This document shows, in pieces, positions 25,808-35,355 of a stretch of 64,000 nt of DNA; the first letter of the stretch is position 1; the number at the start of each line of letters is the position of its first letter. This DNA is from UBA9676 sp963730065 (GTDB lineage: Bacteria > Actinomycetota > Actinomycetes > Streptosporangiales > Streptosporangiaceae), in contig CAVSQL010000015.1 in NCBI GenBank assembly GCA_963730065.1, forward strand, positions 35,696 to 99,695, read 5' to 3'. The notes under the pieces were generated by a model that had not been told where the DNA came from, made no database searches, and was given only the letters and a program-made list of their open reading frames with translations. The position numbers and the translations under genes were made by a program.

Positions 25808-26800
25808 ATGTCACCGGGACCCAGCCGGTGGACTGCCGCCGACGTGCCGGACCAGTCCGGCCGGACGGCCGTGGTGACCGGCGCTAACAGCGGGCTGGGC
25901 CTGGTGACGGCCGGCGTGCTGGCCAGCCACGGGGCCACCGTGATCCTGGCCTGCCGGGACCTGGCCAAGGCCGAGCGGGCGGCGGGCCAGATCCGGGCCG
26001 GGGCACCGGGTGCGGGCGTGCACGTGGTGCGGCTCGACCTGGCCTCGCTGGCCTCGGTCCACGCGGCCGCCAGCGAGATCTGCGCCGCCTGGCCACGGCT
26101 GGACCTGCTGATCAACAACGCCGCCGTGATGCGGCCGCCCTACCAGCGGTCAGCGGACGGCTTCGAGCTGACCTTCGCGACCAACCACCTCGGCCATTTC
26201 GCGCTGACCGGGCTGGTGCTCGACTGCCTGCTGGCCACGCCGGGCTCGCGGATCGTGACCGTCAGCAGCGTCGGCCACCGGGACGGCGTGATGCGCTTCG
26301 ACGATCTGCAGTTCGAACGCGGGTACCGGGCCGACGACGCCTACGCGCAGTCCAAGCTGGCGAATCTGCTGTTCACCTATGAGCTGGCCGCGCGGCTGCA
26401 GGCAACTGGCCATGCCGCGATCGCGCTGGCCGCTCATCCCGGAGTCGCCCGGACCGAGCTGTTCCGGTGGGATCCACGGCTGGACCGGGCGCTGCTCGGC
26501 CCGGCCCTGCGCCCGCTCACGTTCTGGCTGGTGCACAGCGCACCGGCCGGTGCGCTGCCCGCGCTGCGGGCCGCGACCGATCCGGCCGCCGGGGCGGGAG
26601 AGTATTACGGTCCCGGTGGGTGGCGCGAGTACACCGGCTACCCGGTCCGGGTGGAGTCGGCCGGCCCGTCACACGACCCGACGTCCCGGCGCCGGCTGTG
26701 GGAGACGTCGGAGCAGCTGACCGGCGTGTCCTACCTGGCCGTGCCCTACCCTGAGGATCATGCCGGCACGGGGCAAGGACGGGCGCTACCACCACGGTGA
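25808..26800 (+). CDS. Short-chain dehydrogenase/reductase
   Basis: 330 residues, started at the ATG following GGGAGGAG. The classical SDR motifs are present: TGANSGLGLVTAGVLA for NAD(P) binding, NNAA, the catalytic Ser in VTVSSVGH, and Y-x-x-x-K as YAQSK. A basic residue in ACRDLAKA suggests NADPH preference. The sequence resembles the retinol-dehydrogenase/protochlorophyllide-reductase-like group annotated as generic oxidoreductases in actinomycetes. The 3' end overlaps the start of the TetR gene by 41 bases in another frame, so the genes are co-transcribed. Confidence 0.9.
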   Translation: MSPGPSRWTAADVPDQSGRTAVVTGANSGLGLVTAGVLASHGATVILACRDLAKAERAAGQIRAGAPGAGVHVVRLDLASLASVHAAASEICAAWPRLDLLINNAAVMRPPYQRSADGFELTFATNHLGHFALTGLVLDCLLATPGSRIVTVSSVGHRDGVMRFDDLQFERGYRADDAYAQSKLANLLFTYELAARLQATGHAAIALAAHPGVARTELFRWDPRLDRALLGPALRPLTFWLVHSAPAGALPALRAATDPAAGAGEYYGPGGWREYTGYPVRVESAGPSHDPTSRRRLWETSEQLTGVSYLAVPYPEDHAGTGQGRALPPR

Positions 26801-27392
26801 CCTGCGGGCCGCGCTGATCGAGACCGCCGTCGAGGTCATCGGTGAGCGCGGCGTGCGCGGGTTCTCGATGGCCGAGGCGAGCCGGCGCCTCGGTGTCGCC
26901 GTCAGCGCCCCGTACGCTCACTTCGCCGACCGGGATGACCTCCTGGCGGCCGTCGCCGTGCACGCCTACGAGCTGTTCTACGCCGAGCTCAGCCCGGCCG
27001 TCAGCCAGGCCGCCGCGCCAGCCGGGCAGCTGGCCGAGCTCGCGCGCTGCTACGTGCGGTTCGCCGCCGCGCACCGGCCGCTGTTCGAGGTGCTGTACGA
27101 GGCCGGCCTCGACAAGGAACGCCATCCGGAGATCGAGGACGCCGCGCGGCCCATCGACGACCTCCTCAGCACCTGCGTCCGCGCCCTGTCCGATGACCAG
27201 GCCGCGGCCGAAGAGCTGGCGTCGGCCCTGGAGGCCACCGCCAACGGGCACGTCGTCCTGTTCTTCGACGGCTGCGCCGGGCAGGACGAGGGGGCCGTCG
27301 CGCAGGCCGCCGAACGGGCCGCCCGGTCCACCCTGGCCCTGATCGAGAGCCGTCACCTGCTCACCCGGCCCCATGATCAGCTGAGGCTCTAG
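26760..27392 (+). CDS. TetR-family transcriptional regulator
   Basis: 210 residues. The N-terminal helix-turn-helix is recognisable: GRYHHGDLRAALIETAVEVI, then GFSMAEASRRLGVAVSAPYAHFADRDDLLAAV at ~32-65. The YHHGDLR start and the C-terminal pattern (VRFAAAHRPLFEVLYEAGLDKE) belong to the TetR subgroup with a WHG-type ligand domain. It starts inside the SDR gene, so both are made together. A perfect palindrome upstream of the SDR gene is the likely operator. The ligand may be the SDR substrate (inference). Confidence 0.9.
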   Translation: MPARGKDGRYHHGDLRAALIETAVEVIGERGVRGFSMAEASRRLGVAVSAPYAHFADRDDLLAAVAVHAYELFYAELSPAVSQAAAPAGQLAELARCYVRFAAAHRPLFEVLYEAGLDKERHPEIEDAARPIDDLLSTCVRALSDDQAAAEELASALEATANGHVVLFFDGCAGQDEGAVAQAAERAARSTLALIESRHLLTRPHDQLRL

Positions 27393-27421
27393 TGGCCCGG
27401 CAGTCCGGCGGCCGGGGCCCG

Positions 27422-27922
27422 TCAGCCAGCCGGGCGGCGGGGGGCGAGGGCGCGGCCGAGCCACAGGCCGACCGCCGCCTGGATGACCGCGACCAGGAGC
27501 GTGACCGCGATCGCGACGGCCGCCTGCGGGGGCAGGCCCGCCAGCGCCGCGATGACCCGGGCCACCGCTCCCTCCGGCAGGCCCCGCAGCCCCAGCCACC
27601 ACAGGGCCGCGCCCCAGCCGGCCGCGGCCACGAGCACCACGGCCGGCAGCGCGACCCGCAGCCGCCAGCGGCCGTAACGGGACGCCAGCCCTCCGGCCAG
27701 GCCGACCAGGAACGGGAGAGCCCACGAGCCCAGCAGGGCGCCCACGGCGATGAACGCCGCCGCGGCCAGGCATGCGAGCAGCCACAGGCCGGCCGGTCCC
27801 CGGTGACGCTGCGACCAGGTCGGATAGTGGGGTGACGGTGGGGACTTCGGGGCGGGTGGCGGGACCCCGAGCCGGCCGAGCCGGTACGAGCCCCGCCTGC
27901 CCAGCCTGCGCAGATCAGCCAT
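27422..27922 (-). CDS. Small integral membrane protein of unknown function
   Basis: 166 residues with a basic, Pro-rich N-terminal ~45 residues and about four hydrophobic segments (LLACLAAAAFIAVGALL, ALPFLVGLAGGLAS, VALPAVVLVAAAGWGAALW and AVAIAVTLLVAVIQAAVGLWL). A GGAAG site precedes the ATG at 27922. I recognise no family. It faces the TetR gene tail to tail, with 29 bases between. GC-rich sequence can mimic hydrophobic frames, but the regular spacing and site support a real gene. Confidence 0.6.
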   Translation of the reverse strand: MADLRRLGRRGSYRLGRLGVPPPAPKSPPSPHYPTWSQRHRGPAGLWLLACLAAAAFIAVGALLGSWALPFLVGLAGGLASRYGRWRLRVALPAVVLVAAAGWGAALWWLGLRGLPEGAVARVIAALAGLPPQAAVAIAVTLLVAVIQAAVGLWLGRALAPRRPAG

Positions 27923-28027
27923 GCCGCGCTTCCATCGACCGCCCCGGTTGGTGTACTTTAACGGCGGTCATGGCCGCCCTTGGCCCCCGCATTCGCGCGG
28001 GGCCGGCCGGGCACATGGTCCGCCCGC

Positions 28028-30732
28028 TCATGGCCGCATGCTCCATACCGCGGGGCCCGCCGCGTATCCGCCGGCCGGCGGCATTGCCAGGTACCGGCCG
28101 TTCCACCAGTCCGCCATCTGATCCTCGTACCAGCCGGAGGCCGGGTTCTCGCTCTGCCCGCCCGGGTACACGCCCTCGCCGGTGGCGGTCCCGCGGCCGG
28201 CCCATGCCACGATCATCCGCCAGCTCGGGCCCTGGTGCGAGACCAGGCCGCCGTCGGCGGCATCCACCGTCCACGAGTCGGCGCCGGAGGCACGCGGCCC
28301 GTACCCGAGCGCCGGCGCCTGGGTCACCGACGGGAACTGGCGGAAGTGCAGCCGGCCCCACGCCCAGCTCGACGGCGCGCCGTGCAAGGTGGCGGCCAGG
28401 TGCGCCACCGCGGTGGCGAACGCGGCCCGCATCACCACCGGCGCCGTGCGGTGCGGGCCGCCGGGCGGGCTGAACGCGCTGTTGCCCGGGTCGGCGGTCG
28501 TCCACTCCGCGAGCACCTCGTCCAGGCTGGCCTGCTGCGGGGAGACCGCCAGCCCGGGCCGGTCCTTGTGCACCGGCACCTTGGCGGCCGTCCACCACGG
28601 CTGGAACACCGCCTTCAGGTAGTCACCCCAGAACGTCCACCACAGCGCGGCGGCCGCCGAGGTCTGCGCCATGGTGCCGTCCCAGCCGTCCAGCAGGGCG
28701 GCCGCCGCCTGCTGCTGGGCGCTCAGCTGCCCGCCGCCCCGCAGCGCGGTGAGCAGCCGCGGCACGATCTGCTGCGCCAGCCGGTCGGTCAGGCTGAGCT
28801 GGACGGCGGCGAAGCTGGCCGGGCGCATGCCGCGCTGCCCGCGCAGCGAGGCGTAGATCTCACCGGCCCGGTACCCGGGGTCGAAGAAGTTCGCGCTGGT
28901 CCCGACGTAGTAGGGGTAGGCCGGCCCGGCCGGGCGCTGGTTCGCGGTCGCCACCACGTGACCGGGCGGGTCGTAGGCCTGCGGGACCGACGCGTACGGG
29001 ATCACCCCGGCCACGTCGTCCGCCCCGGTGCCCGGCATTGGCAGCCACGGGTCGCCGTGGCGGACCAGCGGGTAGTAGCCGGCCGAGATCGCCCCGATGT
29101 TCCCCCGGCCGTCGGCGTAGACGAAATTCTGCGACGGCGCCCGCCAGGCCGCCAGCGCGGCGTGGAACTGCGCGAAGTCGCGGGAGTGGGTGATGCCAAT
29201 CAATGCCGCGATGTCCGGTGAGGGGATGTTGCCCATCCAGTCCACCGACGTGGTCTGGCCCGCCTGCGTCATCACCGGGCCGTGCACGGTGATGTCCACC
29301 GTCAGGTGCACCGCCGATCCGCCCCGGACCGGGATCGTGTAGTGCACCTGCCGCATCCGCCACCAGGCGCCCCGCCAGAAATACTGCCCGGGACGGCTCT
29401 TGCTGGTCCGCTCGGCGTAGAACAGCGTGGCCTGGTTCTGGGTGTCAGTGAGCGACCAGGCGATGTGGGCGTTGTGGCCGATCAGCACGCCGGGCAGGCC
29501 GGGGACGCTCACCCCGGTCACCGACAGGCCCGGTGCCGACAGCGCGACCTGGTACCAGATGGACGGCACGGTCTGCGGCAGGTGCGGGTCGCCGGCGAGC
29601 ATCGACTTCGCCCCGGAGACCTTGGGGCCGTTGGCCGCCCAGGCGTTGCTGTCGGGGTACTGGTGGATCAGGCCGGGCGGCAGCGCGTTGGCCTGGGCCA
29701 GCATGGCTGCTGCGGCGGTGGCGACTCGGGCCGAGATCTGGCTGGTGCTGGAGCCGGGGCCGGACACCGGGGCCTCTGCGCGCTGCCGGTCGTCGGCGGT
29801 GGTGACCGCCGTAGTGGCCGAGGCGCGTGAGGACGACGGTTCCGGCAGCGACGCTACGCGCGCGGCCGGCCCGGCACCGGCCCCTTTACCGCTGCCGCTG
29901 CCGGTCCCCTTCCTGTTGCCGACGGCTTCGCTGCTGACGTTGTTGCCGCGGCCAGCGCCTGGCCTGCTTGGGGGGCGATGGGCGCGAGGCCACGGTACTT
30001 GTACGGGCCTGGGTCGTAGGGGGTGCCAGGTCCGGGTGCGAGCACCGGGAACCAGGCCATGGTGTGGGCCCGGCCGAGGGTGCGTTCGAGGATCGCGTAG
30101 TCGAGCGGGGTGGTCGTGTAGCCGAGCTCCTGGGTGAGGACGCCCTGGAGGACGAGGCTGTCGGTGGGGGTCCAGGGGGGCGGGTAGACGCCGGTGAGGC
30201 CGAACAGGGAGGGCCATTGGCCGGTGCGGCGGGCCTGGGCCAGGTAGTCGTTGACGCCGCGGGAGTAGGCGATGAGCGCCTGGCCGGCCGCGCTGGTGCG
30301 GGGGGTGGCGGCCCATTCGGCCTGCGCGGTGCGCAGCAGGCCCAGGCGCAGCTCGAACTTGTCGGAGGAGGTGCCCGCCGGGCCGGCGAGCTGGGCGATG
30401 CGGCCCTCGCCCAGGCGACGCTCCAGATCCATCTCGGTGAGGCGGAACCGGGCGTGCAGGTAGCCGAGCGCGAGGTAGGCGTCGGCCTCATCGGCGGCCC
30501 GGACCGAGGCCACGCCGTGGCTGGTGAAGGCGACCGAGACCGGATGGGCCAGGCCGGGCAGGGACAGCGTCTGGGAGTGGACCGGCTGCCCGCCAGCGGC
30601 CGACGTCCAGGCGCCGTGACCGGGCACGAGCGCCCGGCCGAGCGCGGGCACGGGACCGTAGCCGAAGGCGAACAGCGCCAGCACGGCCGCGGACACCAGC
30701 AGGGCCGCCAGCACATTGAAGACGCGTCCCAT
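28028..30732 (-). CDS. Penicillin acylase family (Ntn-hydrolase) protein, reading frame broken in the alpha/beta spacer
   Basis: The 5' frame (30732 to 29854) gives a membrane or secretion segment at ~6-25 and the alpha-chain features of the family (AYLALGYLHARFRLTEMDLERR, AYSRGVNDYL). The 3' frame gives the beta chain with the autocatalytic junction DSNAWAANG, where Ser would become the N-terminal nucleophile, then AGDPHLPQTVPSIWY, FVYADGRGNIG and the C-terminal half to 28028. The frames join somewhere in 29,854-29,960, in the Ala/Gly/Lys-rich linker that maturation would remove. One base is missing; the corrected length is about 900 residues. The family hydrolyses beta-lactam side chains, acyl-homoserine lactones or similar amides; the substrate here is unknown. 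An amidase lies 24 bases upstream. Confidence 0.85.
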
Positions 30733-30756
30733 CAGCTCACCCCGGCCCGGTCAGGC

Positions 30757-32181
30757 TTACCACAGTGACGGATGCCGATCATGCCATGGCCTGGCCGCCT
30801 CTATCTGGGCGGATAGCGAGATCAAGGTGGCCTCATCGCCCATCCGCCCGGCCAGCATGACCCCAATCGGGAGCCCGGCGTCGGTCCAGTGCAGCGGCAG
30901 GCTCACCGCGGGCTGCCCGCTCACGTTGTACAGGGGGGTGAATGGCGTGAAGCGCTTCTGCCGCTCGAAGTTCTCCGGCGGGTCCACTTCCTCGAAGTAG
31001 CCCACCGGGGCAGGCGGCATGGCCAGGGTGGGGGTGAGTACCGCGTCGAATTCGTTCAGCACCTTCCACGCCCCGCGGACCACGAACTGGAGGTACGCCT
31101 GGGCGAAGATCAGGTCGGCGGCGCTGGTGGCCCTCCCGCGCTCGCGCAGGTAGCGGGTGAGCGGCAGCAGGCGCTCCTCGTCGGCCGGCGGGACCGGCGT
31201 GAGCGTCGCCATCGCGTACCAGAGCGTCTCGAAGGGGGGGACCACGTCCGGGCCGAACGGCGGCTCGATGTCCTCCACCTCGTGCCCGAGGCCGGCCAGC
31301 AGCGCGCTGGCCTCCTCGTAGGCGGCCGCGCAGTCCGGGTGGACCTCTCCCCCGCCGACCGGGTGCCGCAGCGTCCGCCCGATCCGCAGCCGGCCCGGCT
31401 CGCGGCGGGCATACCCGAGGAAGGTCTCCCCGGCCGGCAGCGGCGGCAGCGTGTACATGTCGCCGGGCCGGTTGCCGGTCATCACGTCGAGCAGCAGCGC
31501 CGCGTCCGCGACCGTGCGGGCCAGCGGGCCGTCGGTGCTGAGCCCGGCGATGTCCGGCACGAGCGGCGCGTGGGAGATGCGGCCCCGCGTCGGCTTGAGG
31601 CCGAACAGGCCGCAGACGCTGGCCGGGATGCGGATCGACCCGCCGCCATCGCTGCCCTGGGCGGCCGGCGCCAGCCCGGCCGCGACCGCGGCGCCCGCGC
31701 CGCCGCTGGACCCGCCCGCCGACCTCGACAGGTCCCACGCGGTCCGGGCGGGCGGCCCGATCGCCGTCTCGGTGTAGCAGGGCAGCCCGAACTCCGGCGT
31801 GGCGGTCTTGCCGGTGATCACCGCGCCCGCCGCCCGCAGCGCGGCGGTCACGTGGTCGTCCTCCGCCGGGACATTGCCGGAGAAGGCCAGCGAGCCGAGC
31901 GTCTGGCGAACCCCGGCCACCATGTTGAGATCCTTGATCGGGATCGGCACCCCGGTCAGCGGCGGGAGCTCACCGGGGTCCCCGGCCTGGGCAACGGCCT
32001 TCTCGGCCTGCCCGGCCTGCTCGCGGGCGAGGTCGGCGGTGACCGTGTAGAAGGCCCCGACCTCGGTGTTCAGCCGCTCGATACGGTCCAGGTAATGGCC
32101 GGTGATCTCCGTGGGTGACAGCTCGCGCCGGCGGACCGCAGCCGCCAGCTCCAGCACGGTGAGATCATGAATCTGCGTCAT
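30757..32181 (-). CDS. Amidase signature family protein
   Basis: 474 residues with a complete amidase-signature triad: the Lys in GVPIPIKDLN (near residue 83), the cis-Ser in the GGSSGGAGAAVAAGL loop, and the nucleophilic Ser in GSDGGGSIRIPAS. It is closest in pattern to GatA-like and 6-aminohexanoate-cyclic-dimer-hydrolase-like amidases, but no GatB or GatC is nearby, so a catabolic role on small amides is more likely than tRNA amidation. It is upstream of the acylase gene on the same strand with a 24-base gap and probably co-transcribed; both cleave amide bonds. Confidence 0.9.
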   Translation of the reverse strand: MTQIHDLTVLELAAAVRRRELSPTEITGHYLDRIERLNTEVGAFYTVTADLAREQAGQAEKAVAQAGDPGELPPLTGVPIPIKDLNMVAGVRQTLGSLAFSGNVPAEDDHVTAALRAAGAVITGKTATPEFGLPCYTETAIGPPARTAWDLSRSAGGSSGGAGAAVAAGLAPAAQGSDGGGSIRIPASVCGLFGLKPTRGRISHAPLVPDIAGLSTDGPLARTVADAALLLDVMTGNRPGDMYTLPPLPAGETFLGYARREPGRLRIGRTLRHPVGGGEVHPDCAAAYEEASALLAGLGHEVEDIEPPFGPDVVPPFETLWYAMATLTPVPPADEERLLPLTRYLRERGRATSAADLIFAQAYLQFVVRGAWKVLNEFDAVLTPTLAMPPAPVGYFEEVDPPENFERQKRFTPFTPLYNVSGQPAVSLPLHWTDAGLPIGVMLAGRMGDEATLISLSAQIEAARPWHDRHPSLW

Positions 32182-32259
32182 GTTACCGAACCGTAGCTGG
32201 CCGGCCGCCCCGGGTCCAAAGCGGTGGTCCCCATCGCGGCCGGCTGTGAGGATGGGCCG

Positions 32260-32525
32260 GTGAAGAGCGCATCGCCGTCCTTCCCGGCCGGGCGTGACCT
32301 TGGGGCCACGGTGGCCATTGAGGGTTTGTTCGCCTTCGTGTGGTTCGGGTGGGATCAGGCCGCCGCGCCGTCGCCGCGGCCGCGCTGGTGGCCGGGCTCA
32401 CGACGGCGGTGGCGCCATCGACGGTCACCGGCGCCGGTGCCGGGCTGTGCCTTCTTGCCTTCGGATTCGCCACGCTCCTGATCGGCGGCCGGACAGCCGC
32501 CACCCGGCCGGGTCTGCGCCGGTAG
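32260..32525 (+). CDS. Small two-TM protein, frame probably broken near 32,380
   Basis: GTG 32260 sits 7 bases after GAGGA. The first frame gives a short leader and a hydrophobic stretch (ATVAIEGLFAFVWFGWDQAA), then degenerates into Arg/Pro-rich sequence. From about 32,380 the next frame gives another pair of hydrophobic stretches (AAAALVAGLTTAV and AGLCLLAFGFATLLIGG) and ends at 32525. Joining them with a one-base correction makes an ~88-residue small membrane protein. The family is not recognised. It lies just before ilvD. The remaining bases of 32182-32553 hold no other gene that I can see. Confidence 0.4.
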
Positions 32526-32553
32526 GCTGGGGGCTTCACCACGTGGAGGAAAG

Positions 32554-34452
32554 ATGCCGCCGCTACGCTCCCGCACCGTCACGCACGGGCGGAACATGGC
32601 CGGGGCGCGCGCGCTGCTGCGTGCCACCGGGGTCGCGCGTGAGGACATCGGCAAGCCGATCGTCGCGGTCGCCAACAGCTTCACCGAGTTCGTCCCGGGC
32701 CACGTTCACCTGCGCGAGGTAGGGCAGGTCGTCGCGGACGCGGTGCACGCCGCCGGGGCGGTCCCCCGGGAATTCAACACGATCGCGGTCGACGACGGCA
32801 TCGCGATGGGCCACGGCGGCATGCTGTACTCCCTGCCGAGCCGCGAGCTGATCGCCGACTCGGTCGAGTACATGGTGAACGCGCACTGCGCGGACGCGCT
32901 GGTCTGCATCTCCAACTGCGACAAGATCACCCCCGGGATGCTGCTCGCCGCGCTGCGCCTCAACATCCCCACGGTGTTCGTGTCCGGCGGCCCGATGGAG
33001 GCCGGCGTCCCGCGCACCGAGGGCGAGACAACCGGGGCCGTCACCAAGCTCGACCTGATCGACCCCATGATCGCCTCGGCCGATCCCTCGGTGTCCGACG
33101 AGCGGCTCGCCGAGCTCGAGGAGGCCGCCTGCCCGACCTGCGGCTCGTGCTCGGGCATGTTCACCGCCAACTCCATGAACTGCCTGACCGAGGCGATGGG
33201 CCTGTCGCTGCCCGGCAACGGCACCACGCTCGCCACCCACACCGCCCGGCGCTACCTGTTCGAGCAGGCGGGGCGGCTGGTGGTCGAACTGGCCCGGCGG
33301 TACTACGACGGCGACGACGAGTCGGTGCTGCCGCTGTCCATCGCCACCCGGGACGCGTTCGAGAACGCCATGGCGCTCGACATCGCGATGGGCGGCTCGA
33401 CCAACACGATCCTGCATCTGCTCGCCGCCGCGCATGAGGCGCGGGTCGGCTTCGGGCTGAAGGAGATCGACGAGCTGTCCCGGCGGGTGCCGTGCCTGTG
33501 CAAGGTGGCCCCGAGCAGCAGCTACCACGTGGAGGACGTGCACCGGGCCGGCGGCATCCCGGCCATCCTGGGTGAGCTGGACCGGGCCGGCCTGCTCAAC
33601 CAGGGGGTGCACACCGTGCACAGTCCCTCGCTGCGGACGTTCCTCGACCGCTGGGACATCCGCTCGGAGGCGGCGGCCCCCGAGGCGCGTGAGCTGTTCC
33701 ACGCGGCTCCGGGCGGGGTCCGCACCATCAAGCCGTATTCACAGAACGCCCGGTGGGCCGGGCTCGACGAGGACCGGGCGGAAGGCTGCATCCGGGACCG
33801 GCGGCACGCCTACACCGCGGACGGCGGCCTCGCCGTGCTCTACGGCAACCTGGCGCCGGAGGGGGCGATCGTGAAGACGGCCGGCGTGCCGGAGGAACTG
33901 TGGCGGTTCGCCGGCCCGGCCCGGGTGTTCGAGAGCCAGGAAGACGCGGTCGACGGCATCCTGGCCGGCACGGTGGCGGCCGGCGACGTGGTGGTCATCC
34001 GGTATGAGGGCCCCAAGGGCGGCCCGGGCATGCAGGAGATGCTCTACCCGACCAGCTTCCTCAAGGGCAAGGGCCTCGGCCGCGCCTGCGCGCTCATCAC
34101 CGACGGCCGGTTCTCCGGCGGCACCTCAGGGCTGTCCATCTGCCACATCGCGCCGGAAGCCGCCTTGGGCGGGATGATCGCGCTGGTCCAGGACGGCGAC
34201 AGGATCGCGATCGAGATCCCGCGCCGCGAGCTCACGCTCGACGTGCCCGAGGCCGAGCTGTCCGCCCGCCAGGAGCGGCTGGCGGCCGGCGGGTTCCGCC
34301 CGGCCGACCGGCACCGGCCGGTCAGCCAGGCGCTGCAGGTCTACGCCGCCCTGGCGACATCGGCCTCCACCGGCGCCGTGCGCGACCTCGGCTCGTTCAG
34401 CCTCATGGCCGCGCACGCGGACGGCCCGGCGCCCAGCCAGGCCGCGCGCTAG
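32554..34452 (+). CDS. ilvD: Dihydroxy-acid dehydratase
   Basis: 632 residues, ATG preceded by GTGGAGGAAAG. All IlvD/Edd landmarks are present: AVDDGIAMGHGGM, ISNCDKITPGMLLAALRLN, PTVFVSGGPMEAG, CPTCGSCSGMFTANSMNCLTEA, and near the C-terminus YEGPKGGPGMQEML and ITDGRFSGGTSG. The three cysteines of the [2Fe-2S] or [4Fe-4S] cluster lie in CDK, TCGSC and the region before. It catalyses the third common step of isoleucine/valine synthesis. The length is slightly above that of E. coli IlvD and typical for actinobacteria. menA follows after 15 bases. Confidence 0.97.
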   Translation: MPPLRSRTVTHGRNMAGARALLRATGVAREDIGKPIVAVANSFTEFVPGHVHLREVGQVVADAVHAAGAVPREFNTIAVDDGIAMGHGGMLYSLPSRELIADSVEYMVNAHCADALVCISNCDKITPGMLLAALRLNIPTVFVSGGPMEAGVPRTEGETTGAVTKLDLIDPMIASADPSVSDERLAELEEAACPTCGSCSGMFTANSMNCLTEAMGLSLPGNGTTLATHTARRYLFEQAGRLVVELARRYYDGDDESVLPLSIATRDAFENAMALDIAMGGSTNTILHLLAAAHEARVGFGLKEIDELSRRVPCLCKVAPSSSYHVEDVHRAGGIPAILGELDRAGLLNQGVHTVHSPSLRTFLDRWDIRSEAAAPEARELFHAAPGGVRTIKPYSQNARWAGLDEDRAEGCIRDRRHAYTADGGLAVLYGNLAPEGAIVKTAGVPEELWRFAGPARVFESQEDAVDGILAGTVAAGDVVVIRYEGPKGGPGMQEMLYPTSFLKGKGLGRACALITDGRFSGGTSGLSICHIAPEAALGGMIALVQDGDRIAIEIPRRELTLDVPEAELSARQERLAAGGFRPADRHRPVSQALQVYAALATSASTGAVRDLGSFSLMAAHADGPAPSQAAR

Positions 34453-34467
34453 GCCGGGCATGCCCTG

Positions 34468-35340
34468 ATGGCGACGCCGCGGGAGTGGCTGGACGGTGCC
34501 CGGCCACGGACGCTTCCGGCGGCGATCGTCCCGGTGACGGTGGGCTCGGGGGTGGCCTTCGGCTACGGCCGCTTCTCGCTGTGGCGGGCGGTCCTTGCCC
34601 TGGTGGTTGCCCTGGCCCTGCAGGTGGCGGTCAACTACGCCAACGACTACAGCGACGGCGTCCGCGGCGCCGACGAGAGCCGGGTAGGTCCGGTCCGCCT
34701 GGTGGCGGCCGGGCTCGCCCCGGCCCGGCAGGTGCTCCGGGCCGCGCTGGCCTGTTTCGCCACCGCGTGCGTGGCCGGGTTCGTGCTGGCCGCCGCCACG
34801 TCCTGGTGGCTGCTGCTGGTCGGCGCGGCCGCGGTGGCCGCCGCCTGGACCTACACCGGCGGCAGCCACCCCTACGGCTACCGGGGCCTGGGCGAGGTGG
34901 CGGTCTTCGCGTTCTTCGGGGTCGCCGCGGTGACCGGCACCGCCTACGTCCAGATGGGCCGCGTGACCTGGCTGGCGCTGGCGGCGTCGGTCCCCGTCGG
35001 CCTGCTGTCGTGCGCCCTGCTGGTGGTCAACAACCTGCGGGACATCCCCTCCGACGCGGTGGCCGGCAAGCGCACCCTCGCGGTCCTCATCGGCGATCAG
35101 CGGACCCGCGTGCTGTACGCGGGGTGCACGCTCGTCCCGTTCGGCATGCTCGTGGTGATCGCTCTCGCGCGGCCGCTCGCGCTGCTGGCCCTGGCCACCC
35201 TGCCGCTGGCGCTGCCCCCGCTGCGGGCGGTGCGGGCCGGCGCGGAGGGCCCGGCCCTCATCGGCGCGCTGGGGCAGACCGGCAGGCTGCAGCTCGCGTT
35301 CGGCGCGCTGCTCACCATCGGCCTGGCGATCACGCTCTGA
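34468..35340 (+). CDS. menA: 1,4-dihydroxy-2-naphthoate polyprenyltransferase
   Basis: A 290-residue UbiA-superfamily membrane enzyme with about eight or nine hydrophobic segments. The two Asp-rich substrate motifs are NYANDYSDGVRGAD near residue 53 and NNLRDIPSDAVAGKRTLAV near residue 191, spelled as in MenA. It attaches the polyprenyl tail during menaquinone synthesis, the respiratory quinone of actinomycetes. It draws on the same prenyl-diphosphate pool as the hopanoid operon. It is close behind ilvD and could be co-transcribed with it. Its end faces the SPFH gene with 15 bases between. Confidence 0.95.
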   Translation: MATPREWLDGARPRTLPAAIVPVTVGSGVAFGYGRFSLWRAVLALVVALALQVAVNYANDYSDGVRGADESRVGPVRLVAAGLAPARQVLRAALACFATACVAGFVLAAATSWWLLLVGAAAVAAAWTYTGGSHPYGYRGLGEVAVFAFFGVAAVTGTAYVQMGRVTWLALAASVPVGLLSCALLVVNNLRDIPSDAVAGKRTLAVLIGDQRTRVLYAGCTLVPFGMLVVIALARPLALLALATLPLALPPLRAVRAGAEGPALIGALGQTGRLQLAFGALLTIGLAITL

Positions 35341-35355
35341 CCAGGCGGGGCGCTG

